A stretch of 64,000 nt of DNA from Azotimanducus chitobiosivorans (GTDB lineage: Bacteria; Pseudomonadota; Gammaproteobacteria; Pseudomonadales; Azotimanducaceae): contig OZ241339.1 of NCBI GenBank assembly GCA_965200235.1, positions 2,418,001 through 2,482,000 on the forward strand. The letters run 5' to 3'. Shown in pieces: positions 8,252-19,351 of the stretch. A program made the position numbers and the translations under genes. The notes beneath the pieces are model-generated. The model was not told where the DNA came from. It did no database searches and saw only the letters and a program-made list of their open reading frames with translations. The stretch's first letter is position 1; every line of letters starts with the position of its first letter.

Positions 8252-8673
8252 GTATCGATACCACGTTTCTCCGCAGATGCATCGCGTCCTTGGAGAAGGC
8301 GCTAGAGGGGATTGAGCGTCACCAAGGAGATGACGAGTTAATGTACGACATCTATCGTGCCGCCTGCGTCAAGGAGTTCGAGCTTGTCCTCGAACAAAGC
8401 GGCAAGCTGCTGCGCAAACGTCTCGCCGCCTATTTCGCGAGCAACCGCCAAGCGGACAGGATCAACTTCAAAGGCCTGTTTCGCCATGCGGCTCGCCATG
8501 ATTTGCTTGATGCGGACGCAGTCGAACGGTGGTTGCTCTACCGCGATAACCGCAACGACACGGCGCACGACTACGGCGAGGACTTTGCCGAAGACACACT
8601 CAAGTTGTTGCCGAGTTTTATCGCAGATGCCAAGGCACTGGCGGACATGATTGAACAGGTGAGCGATGACTGA
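8248..8673 (+). CDS. hepT: HEPN-domain toxin, HepT / HI0074 family
   Basis: This 141-residue all-helical protein contains the HEPN RNase motif RNDTAHDY (R102, H107, Y109), that is Rx4HxY. In characterised HepT/MntA pairs the Arg and His cleave RNA and the Tyr is AMPylated by the MntA antitoxin. All three residues are present, so the protein may be active. It overlaps the hsdM stop by 4 bp and the next gene by 8 bp, so it is translationally coupled to both. The next gene begins with the matching nucleotidyltransferase domain. Placement of a HepT toxin between hsdM and hsdS is unusual. Confidence 0.88.
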   Translation: MSIDTTFLRRCIASLEKALEGIERHQGDDELMYDIYRAACVKEFELVLEQSGKLLRKRLAAYFASNRQADRINFKGLFRHAARHDLLDADAVERWLLYRDNRNDTAHDYGEDFAEDTLKLLPSFIADAKALADMIEQVSDD

Positions 8674-10264
8674 ACAGCTGCATCTGTCAGCAAAGCATCG
8701 GCGCAGTCTCGAATCGCTGCTGCGCGAGCATCTGCCACATGTCGAAGTGTGGGCCTATGGAAGCCGGGTGACAGGACGCAGTCACGATGGAAGCGACCTC
8801 GACCTCGTGCTGCGCGGACCGTACCTCAAGGAGATTCCCTGTCGTCAGATTGCTGACTTTGAAGATGCGGTTCGTGAATCGAGGATTCCTTTTCTGGTCG
8901 AAGCGCGGGATTGGGCGCGGTTGCCTGAGCGGTTTCATCGGGAAATTGAAAAAAATCATGTAGTGCTTTCGGAGTCACCAAATCTTGCTGAGAATTGGCC
9001 AACAGTACGCCTCGGTGATTATGCTGATTCCTGCTTGGGCAAGATGCTCGACAAAAATAAGAATCGTGGCGAACTCTTCCCTTATCTTGGGAACAAGAAT
9101 GTCCGGTGGGGAAGCTTTGACACAGACGAACTTGGCCAGATGCGTTTCGAGAATCACGAATATGATCGGTACGGACTGAAATTCGGCGATCTTGTCGTCT
9201 GTGAAGGCGGAGAACCAGGTCGGTGCGCGATCTGGAGAGACGAAATCCCAAGAATGAAGATACAAAAAGCACTTCATCGAATCCGAGCAACGAAACATTT
9301 GGATAACCGTTTCTTGCACTACTGGTTCTTGCTAGCGGGGCAGACTGGCTCCTTGGATCCCTACTTCACAGGAACAACCATAAAGCATTTGACTGGCAAA
9401 TCTATCGCTGAACTTCAAGTACCTCTGCCTCCAAAAAGCGAACAACGCAGCATCGCCCACATCCTCGGTACCCTAGACGACAAGATCGAAATCAACCTAC
9501 GTATGAACAAAACCCTCGAGACGATAGCTCGAGCGATCTTCAAAGATTGGTTCGTTGATTTCGGCCCTACCCGAGCAAAGGCCGAAGGCTGCAACCCCTA
9601 TCTACCTCAAGAACTCTGGGACATACTTCCCGATCAGCTAGACGACGAGGGTAAGCCTGCTGGGTGGTCATTTGCTACTTTGATGGCTCTTGCCACCATA
9701 AACCCAGAGTCATGGTCCAGCGAAGAGCATCCAGAACAAATCGAGTACGTGGATCTCGCGAATACGAAATGGGGAAGAATCGAAGCTACGCAGCGATTCA
9801 CATGGCAAGATGCACCAAGCCGTGCGAAGCGCGTTCTTCGTCCGGGAGATACCATTGTCGGGACGGTAAGACCCGGGAACGGGTCGTTTGCATTCATTGG
9901 CGGAGCGGGCATGACCGGAAGCACCGGCTTTGCGGTGGTTAGACCCCTCGAGAAACGTTATGGAGTGCTTGTATATCTCGCTGCCACGGCGCCGGAGAAT
10001 ATCCAGCACCTCGCCAATCAGGCAGACGGTGCCGCTTATCCGGCTGTTCGCCCAGAAGTCGTGGGAGGGACAGAGATTGCCGTTGCCAGCGATTTGGTCA
10101 TCGACAGCTTCTCGACGCTTATCTCACCTATTTTTGATCGAATGCTCTCGAATAGAAGGGAGGAAGATAACCTTGCGCAAATCCGCGACTCGCTTTTGCC
10201 GAAACTCATATCCGGTGAAATCTCTTGTCAAGATGCTGAGAAGCTAGTCGAGGCTGTTGTCTGA
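8666..10264 (+). CDS. hsdS: Fusion of MntA-like nucleotidyltransferase with type I specificity subunit HsdS
   Basis: The 532-residue protein has two parts. Residues 1-100 are a minimal nucleotidyltransferase: GS at 32-33 and D44-x-D46 give exactly the MntA motif GSx10DxD. Residues about 108-530 are HsdS: first target-recognition domain (about 110-250), central conserved helix with SEQRSIAHILGTLDDKIE (about 258-300), second recognition domain (about 320-480) and a C-terminal helix ending LLPKLISGE. HsdS selects the DNA target for both restriction and methylation. The upstream HEPN gene is the cognate toxin of the N-terminal domain, so the antitoxin activity is tethered to the restriction complex. 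A join artefact is unlikely because the frame is open throughout with no homopolymer at the junction. Confidence 0.9.
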   Translation: MTEQLHLSAKHRRSLESLLREHLPHVEVWAYGSRVTGRSHDGSDLDLVLRGPYLKEIPCRQIADFEDAVRESRIPFLVEARDWARLPERFHREIEKNHVVLSESPNLAENWPTVRLGDYADSCLGKMLDKNKNRGELFPYLGNKNVRWGSFDTDELGQMRFENHEYDRYGLKFGDLVVCEGGEPGRCAIWRDEIPRMKIQKALHRIRATKHLDNRFLHYWFLLAGQTGSLDPYFTGTTIKHLTGKSIAELQVPLPPKSEQRSIAHILGTLDDKIEINLRMNKTLETIARAIFKDWFVDFGPTRAKAEGCNPYLPQELWDILPDQLDDEGKPAGWSFATLMALATINPESWSSEEHPEQIEYVDLANTKWGRIEATQRFTWQDAPSRAKRVLRPGDTIVGTVRPGNGSFAFIGGAGMTGSTGFAVVRPLEKRYGVLVYLAATAPENIQHLANQADGAAYPAVRPEVVGGTEIAVASDLVIDSFSTLISPIFDRMLSNRREEDNLAQIRDSLLPKLISGEISCQDAEKLVEAVV

Positions 10265-11859
10265 TGCGCACATCGGTCAGCCCGATACTACTAGTCTGGG
10301 CACGCGAGCGAGCCGGGATGTCTCAGGAATCCCTGACGAGGAAATTCAAGAAACTACCCAAATGGGAGAGCGGCGAAGCGCAACCGACGCTCAAGCAGCT
10401 AGAGTCCTTTGCACATACAGTCCATGTGCCTTTTGGCTATTTGTTTCTGACAGATCCCCCCGAAGAGGATCTCCCGATCTCGGACTTTCGCACCATCAAA
10501 GGCACAATAAGCAACAGACCCAGCCCCGACCTGCTCGACACGCTATACGCCATGCAGCGGCGGCAGACATGGCTTCGCGAACACCTTATCGAGAACGATG
10601 TTGAGCCGTTAGCCTTTGCGGGGAGCGCTCGACTTACTGACGAACCTGACGCAGTAGGCCGCGAAATCCGGCGCATACTGGGTCTTGAAGAGGGCTGGGG
10701 AGCGCGGGTGCGCACTTGGCAGGATGCTGTAAGTGAGCTACGTCGGATGATTGAGGAAATTGGCGTGATGGCTGTGATCAACGGCGTGGTTGGCAACGAT
10801 ACGCATCGACCTTTGAACGTGTCTGAGTTTCGCGGATTTGCGCTTACAGATGACTACGCGCCCTTGATATTCGTAAACGGTGCTGATGCAAAGTCCGCCC
10901 AGATGTTTACTTTGGCTCATGAGCTCGCCCACATCTGGCTCGGAGAATCTGGAATTTCTGGTTTCGAGAAGCTGTTGCCCAGTGGCGTGGATGTTGAAGA
11001 TTGGTGTGATCAGGTTGCGGCTGAGATTCTTGTGCCGTCCGTAGAGCTCAGCGAGCGCTGGCAGTCGATTCGAAAAGACAACGATCCCTTTGTATCCATG
11101 GCGCGCCTATTTAAGGTAAGTCCCATAGTGGCAGCGCGCCGGGCGATGGACCTCAAACTCATAGGTCGCGGCGACTTCTTTGATTTCTACGATGCATACA
11201 CCAAGCGTGAAAACAAACGTGGCGTGAAGCCGTCGGGGGGAGATTTCTACGACAACCAGAACGCACGTGTCGGCAAGCGTTTCGCAACGCTCATAATCAG
11301 AGCTGCCATGGGGGGGGCAAATTGGATTCCGGGAGGCCTACCAATTGACTGGACTGCAGGGTGGAACCTTTCAGGACTACGCAAAGCGATTGGGAATCGG
11401 TCTCACTTGATGGCGAGCCCTCACCTCACCCAAGCAGAAGCCGACGCGCTGCTGGCTGTGAACAAACAGCGCATTGATGATAAGCAATGGGATTATCCTG
11501 ATTTGGGAGGCAGGGTTATGGTGCCTCTAATTTCAGTTGATAAGCGCGAGCAGTTCAGTTTGGATATACAACGGGGAAGAGTTGCATTAACAAAAGGCAC
11601 TTACCAGAACCGCGAGCGTCAAAACGTGATTCTCGCTCGACTTGATTTTGGTGGCGCACCACATAGAAATCCAGATGGCGAAGAGGTTGGCTCGCCACAT
11701 TTGCATCTGTACCGTGAAGGATATGGAGACAAATGGGCGTATCCTGTGCCAATCGACCGATTCGCCGACGTAGAGGATGCTTGGCGACTACTTGAGGACT
11801 TCTTCAGTTACTGCAATATCGTAGAGCCACCGGCCATAGTCAAGGGGGTATTTACATGA
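10264..11859 (+). CDS. XRE-ImmA/IrrE metalloprotease, fused to a DUF6978 domain through a G8 frameshift
   Basis: As read, this is 531 residues: an XRE-like helix-turn-helix (about 1-60), an ImmA/IrrE (COG2856) zinc metalloprotease with HELAH at 219-223, and a C-terminal DUF6978 domain (about 383-531). Removing one G from the G8 run at 11310-11317 changes the text after residue 349 to a typical ImmA ending (GFREAYQLTGLQGGTFQDY, then AKRLGIGLT) with stop TGA at 11408-11410, overlapping the ATG of DUF6978. So the ancestral form was almost certainly two genes with a TGATG overlap. The fusion is an error, a mutation or a slippage switch. ImmA-type proteases cleave repressors. The gene follows mnt-hsdS by a TGATG overlap. 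Confidence 0.85.
   Translation: MRTSVSPILLVWARERAGMSQESLTRKFKKLPKWESGEAQPTLKQLESFAHTVHVPFGYLFLTDPPEEDLPISDFRTIKGTISNRPSPDLLDTLYAMQRRQTWLREHLIENDVEPLAFAGSARLTDEPDAVGREIRRILGLEEGWGARVRTWQDAVSELRRMIEEIGVMAVINGVVGNDTHRPLNVSEFRGFALTDDYAPLIFVNGADAKSAQMFTLAHELAHIWLGESGISGFEKLLPSGVDVEDWCDQVAAEILVPSVELSERWQSIRKDNDPFVSMARLFKVSPIVAARRAMDLKLIGRGDFFDFYDAYTKRENKRGVKPSGGDFYDNQNARVGKRFATLIIRAAMGGANWIPGGLPIDWTAGWNLSGLRKAIGNRSHLMASPHLTQAEADALLAVNKQRIDDKQWDYPDLGGRVMVPLISVDKREQFSLDIQRGRVALTKGTYQNRERQNVILARLDFGGAPHRNPDGEEVGSPHLHLYREGYGDKWAYPVPIDRFADVEDAWRLLEDFFSYCNIVEPPAIVKGVFT
11310..11317 (+). repeat. G8 homopolymer at which the ImmA reading frame shifts
   Basis: Eight consecutive G residues follow ATG-like context inside the ImmA/IrrE coding region. 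With seven Gs the family C-terminus is restored and the protein ends at 11410; with eight it reads through into DUF6978. Such tracts can expand or contract by slipped-strand mispairing and are also a common sequencing-error site. Confidence 0.8.
11410..11859 (+). other. DUF6978 open unit (probable independent gene nested in the fused frame)
   Basis: ATG at 11410 begins a 149-residue unit typical of free-standing DUF6978 proteins. It has a helical start (LTQAEADALLAVNKQRIDD), GTYQNRERQ, DFGGAPHRNPDGE and PHLHLYREGYGDKWAYP. Its start would overlap the restored ImmA stop as TGATG, the coupling style seen between other genes of this operon. Its stop overlaps the DUF1828/1829 gene by ATGA. The function of DUF6978 is not known; pairing with DUF1828 suggests a two-protein accessory module. 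Confidence 0.7.
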
Positions 11860-12620
11860 TTGAAGAGTTGGACGAGCAGTTAGACCGATATTGGGACTGG
11901 CTTCGAGATAGGACCCGTCTCCATGACATGGATGATTGGATTGAGATCACCACACCCTACTTGGACAGACACAACGACTGCCTACAAATCTATGCAAAGA
12001 AGCACAACGGCGGTCTTTTATTGACCGACGATGGGTACACTTGCGATGATCTTGAACGGTCTGGGTGCCCATTGGATAGCCAGCAGCGGCAATCCATTCT
12101 GAAGACGATGCTGAATGGCTTTGGAGTCACTTTGGAGGGCAATGCGCTCCAAGTCAGCGCATCGACCGCGAATTTTCCTTTGTCCAAACACAATCTTGTC
12201 CAGGCGATGCTTGCTGTCAATGATCTCTTTTTCCTAGCCTCTCCTTCCGTCACCAGCCTGTTCTTGGAGGACGTTACTGCGTGGTTGGATCTTTGCGCTA
12301 TCCGTTACGCACCAAATGTCAAATTCAGCGGTAAGAGCGGATTTGATCATCGCTTTGATTTTGTGATTCCCAAATCACCGAGCGAACCAGAAAGAATAGT
12401 CCGCACAGTGAATAAGCCGACGAGGGAAACAGCCCAGAATCTAGCGTTCTCGTGGATCGACGTTCGTGAATCTCGGGAGCCCGGCACCCAAGCGTTCGCC
12501 ATCCTCAATGATGCCGAACAGTCCATTGGAGGTGGTGTCGTTGATGCAATGCGCAGCTATGGGCTGTCTCCAGTTCCGTGGTCTGACCGCGACGAGGTAC
12601 GAGAGCGCTTGGCCGCATGA
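11856..12620 (+). CDS. DUF1828/DUF1829 domain protein
   Basis: This 254-residue protein has the DUF1828 signature ITTPYLDRHNDCLQIY and LLLTDDGYTCDDLE in residues 28-70. A C-terminal DUF1829-like half (about 130-254) carries FDHRFDFVIP. No enzymatic role is established. It overlaps the DUF6978 stop by 4 bp, so the two are made together. It sits inside the restriction operon between the specificity and motor subunits, which implies an accessory, possibly regulatory or anti-phage, role. A 36-bp gap follows before the AAA ATPase gene. Confidence 0.8.
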   Translation: MIEELDEQLDRYWDWLRDRTRLHDMDDWIEITTPYLDRHNDCLQIYAKKHNGGLLLTDDGYTCDDLERSGCPLDSQQRQSILKTMLNGFGVTLEGNALQVSASTANFPLSKHNLVQAMLAVNDLFFLASPSVTSLFLEDVTAWLDLCAIRYAPNVKFSGKSGFDHRFDFVIPKSPSEPERIVRTVNKPTRETAQNLAFSWIDVRESREPGTQAFAILNDAEQSIGGGVVDAMRSYGLSPVPWSDRDEVRERLAA

Positions 12621-12656
12621 TGGATTTGTGGCCGCCGAATAGGCGTTGAAGTTCCG

Positions 12657-13763
12657 ATGGCTCCAATAGATACAATCACCGTTCGAGGCTTCAAGTCCAT
12701 TCGAGAGCTTCAGGATTTTGAAATCAGGCCGCTGAACATTCTCATCGGTCCTAATGGATCCGGGAAGAGTAATCTCATGGCCGTATTTCGAATGCTGCGG
12801 GCGATTGCTGAACAGTGCTTTCAGTCGTTCGTCAGTGAGGAAGACGGTGCGGATTCGCTGCTTCACGGGGGAAGAAAGCGTACCCATGAATTGCAGGTGG
12901 CGATCACGTTCGACCTTGGCCGCTATCGGTACAACGCAATTATCGTGCCTGCTGGCAGCGCACTTGAGTTTGCCGTACAAACCTATACGGTGCCGACTCT
13001 TGACGGACTGCCTCCGTCCGCCCCGAACCGATCAGAACAACCCATAACTGGTCTCGAATCAGCGTTGTCTGAGCTCGGCGCCGTCGATTCCTTATCCTTT
13101 CCTCACCAAGCAATGCATGGATGGCAGGTCTACCACTTCCAAGACACAAGCCGCGATTCACCGCTAAGACGTCCCGTGCCCACCCGCGACAATATAGTTC
13201 TTCGCTCAAACGGCGGAAACCTCGCATCCTTTTTGCGCCATATCCGCGAGAGGTATCCTGCCAACTATCGCCGTATCGCGGACGCGGTACGCCTCGCCGC
13301 TCCCTTCTTTGGGGATTTCAGTTATCGGGAGGAGGTTGGGGAAAGCTTGGAATTGGAGTGGTTCCACCGCCATAACGGGGATCGGACACCGTTTGGTCCT
13401 CGCCAGCTCTCAGACGGCACGCTTCGATTCATCTGCTTAGCGACGCTGCTGCATCAGCCGGAGCATCTCAAGCCAAACCCAATTTTCATTGACGAACCCG
13501 AACTTGGCCTGCATCCCTTCGCGCTTACACTTTTGGCCGAGATGCTCGAAAGCGCATCAGAATCGCGGCAAATTGTAGTGTCTACGCAGTCGGCAGACTT
13601 GGTGAGCGAATTTGCACCGGAGGATGTGGTGACAGTCAGTCGAAAAGACGGAGAATCGCTATTTGAGAGGCTTGAAGCAGACAACTTGCGAGAATGGCTG
13701 GAAGACTACAGCCTCGGTGACCTGTGGCGGGCGCATGTTGTTGGATCAGGGCCGACACCATGA
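12657..13763 (+). CDS. AAA family ATPase (ABC/RecF-like, AAA_21 type)
   Basis: This 368-residue ATPase has the ABC-ATPase layout without a coiled-coil arm. TVRGFKSIR precedes Walker A GPNGSGKSN (about 32-40), a signature-like LSDGTLRFICLA and Walker B IFIDEPELGLHP. An STQS motif stands where the H-loop would be. It is followed with an ATGA overlap by a DUF4276 gene. ATPase/DUF4276 pairs recur next to restriction systems and are thought to be two-component defence modules in which the ATPase controls a Toprim-like partner. That role is family-level inference; the operon context supports it. Confidence 0.85.
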   Translation: MAPIDTITVRGFKSIRELQDFEIRPLNILIGPNGSGKSNLMAVFRMLRAIAEQCFQSFVSEEDGADSLLHGGRKRTHELQVAITFDLGRYRYNAIIVPAGSALEFAVQTYTVPTLDGLPPSAPNRSEQPITGLESALSELGAVDSLSFPHQAMHGWQVYHFQDTSRDSPLRRPVPTRDNIVLRSNGGNLASFLRHIRERYPANYRRIADAVRLAAPFFGDFSYREEVGESLELEWFHRHNGDRTPFGPRQLSDGTLRFICLATLLHQPEHLKPNPIFIDEPELGLHPFALTLLAEMLESASESRQIVVSTQSADLVSEFAPEDVVTVSRKDGESLFERLEADNLREWLEDYSLGDLWRAHVVGSGPTP

Positions 13764-14443
13764 CCGAAGTGATAGTAGTGTGCGAGGGGCGGACCGAAGA
13801 GACGTTTGTTCGGAGAGTGCTCTGCGAACCGCTTTCTGAACGAGGGGTCTACCTGTATTCTCGTCTGATTCCGACATCCAGGACTGGAAAAGGCGGTGCG
13901 CTTAACCCGGACAGGGTGCTGCGAAATCTCCGCAACACGCTTCGGGAACGCCATGACACGTATGTCTCGACTTTCTTCGACCTATATCGCCTTTGCTCCG
14001 AGTTTCCCGGATACTCGCCCCGACCTCAAGGCATCAGTTCAATCACACAAGCTCAAAAAGTAGAACAATCTTTGCACCAAGCTGTGCTCGAACAGGCTGA
14101 CTGCCTACCGGAGCGGTTTCTGCCCCATATTCAGCCGTACGAGTTTGAATCCCTCTTGTTCTCTGACACAGATTGCTTGGCTGAGGTGAATCCCGAGTGG
14201 CGGTCTTTCGCCGCAGATTTACGGTCAGCTCGACGCTCGGCGAGCACTCCGGAGGAAATCAACGATGGTGACAACACGCATCCCTCCGCGCGGTTGAAAC
14301 GCCTACCCGGCTACAAGAAGGTATCGGATGGCCTCCTCGTGGCGGAGGCCATCGGACTTGGCAAGATTCGCTCCGAGTGTCAGCATTTCGACGCATGGTT
14401 GTCGCGCATAGAAAATCTGGAGCCACTAGAACAAGGAAGCTAG
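13760..14443 (+). CDS. DUF4276 family protein (Toprim-like partner of the AAA ATPase)
   Basis: This 227-residue protein begins with a beta strand and VCEGRTEETFVRRVL, the EGxTE motif typical of DUF4276 and reminiscent of a Toprim active-site glutamate. HIQPYEFESLLFSD in the middle and LPGYKKVSDGLLVAE near the end are also family signatures. ATG 13760 is chosen over the in-frame GTG at 13724 because it overlaps the stop of the ATPase gene (ATGA) and begins at the conserved strand. It ends 3 bp before hsdR. It may be a nuclease or nucleotide-binding effector, but that is not shown. Confidence 0.82.
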   Translation: MTEVIVVCEGRTEETFVRRVLCEPLSERGVYLYSRLIPTSRTGKGGALNPDRVLRNLRNTLRERHDTYVSTFFDLYRLCSEFPGYSPRPQGISSITQAQKVEQSLHQAVLEQADCLPERFLPHIQPYEFESLLFSDTDCLAEVNPEWRSFAADLRSARRSASTPEEINDGDNTHPSARLKRLPGYKKVSDGLLVAEAIGLGKIRSECQHFDAWLSRIENLEPLEQGS

Positions 14444-14446
14444 CCC

Positions 14447-17578
<3,132 letters not shown>

Positions 17579-17601
17579 TGAACTGGGAAGAGGTTTTGTA
17601 G

Positions 17602-19218
17602 ATGAAATTGAAGTCAATCGAAATTCGGAGTTTCAAACGATTTAAAGACCTGACTATTGCAGATTTGCCTAAAGAGGCGAAGCTCGTTGTGATGCTGGGG
17701 CCCAACGGTTGCGGGAAATCATCGCTGTTCGACGCGTTTCAACGATTTTTGAAGGTGGATCAATTCTACGGAATGAGCGAAGAGTTTGTTCGGTACTATC
17801 GCAGAGGAGCAAATGATGCGGATTCAGAGACGGAGAACGTAAGACTCAATTTTTACGGCAGTAATCCCGAAACTCCAGAAGACCTGAAGAAGAGTCTATA
17901 TATACGCTCGGCCTATCGGCACGACCCGTCGTTTCAGGACACAACTATAGCGCAGCAAGATGACATTCTCGACAGGCACGCCGTCCGTCGAATGATTGAT
18001 ACGGACAGAACGGTTCAAGACAACTATCAGCGGATGATATGGAAGCTGTTGCGGTTAGCAACAACTCCTGATAAGAGGACCAATGATATTGTGGAAGAAG
18101 TAATTGGAGACCTTCGCAGGTCGATGGAGCGAATCTTCGGAGATATTACTGTTGACGCACTTGTCTCTGTTGATCAGGTTGGGACGTTTACGTTCACCAA
18201 GGGAGTTTCGCAATCGTTTCCTTACGAGAACCTGTCTGGTGGAGAAAAGGCCGCTTTTGACTTACTTCTTGACATCGTTGTGAATAAAGCCGCATTCAAC
18301 GACTCGCTATATTGCATTGACGAGCCGGAGGTCCACATGAATACGCGAGTCCAGCGCACACTTCTTGAGGAACTTTATCGCTTAGTCCCTGACAACTCGC
18401 AGTTGTGGATTGCGACACATTCAATTGGAATGGTGAGAGCAGCGCAGGAAATGCGTGCCAAGCGCGGCATTGGCGAGATTGTCTTTCTGGACTTCGGCTA
18501 TGATGTGGAAGGAAATACTCGAAACTATGATGAGTCGCAGCTCATCACTCCTTCGGAGACCGATCAGAACTTCTGGCATCGGCACTACACGGTTGCACTG
18601 GACGACCTAGCTGAACTTCTCGCGCCTAGCTGCATTGTCTTGTGCGAAGGCTCCACGCTTGGCTCCGACATGGCGCTGGACCAAGCCTGCTACAGCAAAA
18701 TCTTCGCGTCGGAATTTCCTGAAACGAGATTTATTTCTGTTGGCTCTAGATCCAATGTCGAGAAACGTATGCGTGAGCTGGTGCCGGTACTGAGCCGGAT
18801 TGTGAGCAAGACGAACATTGTTCTCTTTCGAGACCGGGACGACTCTACGCAAGAAGAGATCGAGGAACGACGTAGGCAAGAGGTGCCCGTCCGCACCATG
18901 TCAGAGTATCGAAACATTGAGTCCTTGCTTGTTTCTAACGGCGTGTTGGAGCGACTCTGCGCGAAGTTTAAGAGGCCTGAGAGCTACAGCGAGATTATTT
19001 CGGCACGAAATTCGGCTCTCGATGCCCACTTGGCGGGCGACGACTTCAAGCCAGCTGTGCAGGCGGTGCATCATGCAGCAAAGAAAGAGCTTGAGATTGC
19101 GCAATCCGGGGATACGAAGGAAGCCTTTCTTCGAGACATTCTTACGCCCTTGGTGAAGAAAGGGACTCCAGAATATGATTCGCTTAAATCGGACATCTTC
19201 GGCTGCGAGGAATCCTGA
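17602..19218 (+). CDS. OLD-like AAA ATPase with C-terminal Toprim-like region
   Basis: The N-terminal half of this 538-residue protein is an ABC-type ATPase: SFKRFKDLTI, Walker A GPNGCGKSS (K39), signature LSGGEKAAFDLLLDI, Walker B YCIDEPEVHMN and H-loop IATHSIGM. The C-terminal half has VLCEGSTLGSD and IVLFRDRDDS, spaced like the Glu and DxD of Toprim or DUF4435-type nucleases. OLD-family proteins are nucleases used in anti-phage defence. The gene starts 23 bp after hsdR with AGAGG upstream and is probably the last gene of the operon. Codon use is visibly more AT-rich than in hsdR, suggesting separate acquisition. Confidence 0.82.
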   Translation: MKLKSIEIRSFKRFKDLTIADLPKEAKLVVMLGPNGCGKSSLFDAFQRFLKVDQFYGMSEEFVRYYRRGANDADSETENVRLNFYGSNPETPEDLKKSLYIRSAYRHDPSFQDTTIAQQDDILDRHAVRRMIDTDRTVQDNYQRMIWKLLRLATTPDKRTNDIVEEVIGDLRRSMERIFGDITVDALVSVDQVGTFTFTKGVSQSFPYENLSGGEKAAFDLLLDIVVNKAAFNDSLYCIDEPEVHMNTRVQRTLLEELYRLVPDNSQLWIATHSIGMVRAAQEMRAKRGIGEIVFLDFGYDVEGNTRNYDESQLITPSETDQNFWHRHYTVALDDLAELLAPSCIVLCEGSTLGSDMALDQACYSKIFASEFPETRFISVGSRSNVEKRMRELVPVLSRIVSKTNIVLFRDRDDSTQEEIEERRRQEVPVRTMSEYRNIESLLVSNGVLERLCAKFKRPESYSEIISARNSALDAHLAGDDFKPAVQAVHHAAKKELEIAQSGDTKEAFLRDILTPLVKKGTPEYDSLKSDIFGCEES

Positions 19219-19311
19219 CGGCCTGCCACGCACAAGATTTTCCTGCGCAGCGAGAATGTATCATCGGGACGCACCTCGAGCCGTCTAGGAAATGCGATGG
19301 AATCGGCCCTC

Positions 19312-19336
19312 TCTCCAAAGGGAGATGGCGATTGTT
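19312..19336. terminator. Weak hairpin in the convergent gap after the OLD-like gene
   Basis: TCTCC-aaag-GGAGA forms a 5-bp stem followed a few bases later by a T5 run. It lies in the 133-bp gap between the convergent OLD-like and TonB-receptor genes. The stem is short, so terminator activity is only possible. Confidence 0.25.
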
Positions 19337-19351
19337 TTTGGTAAGACACAC

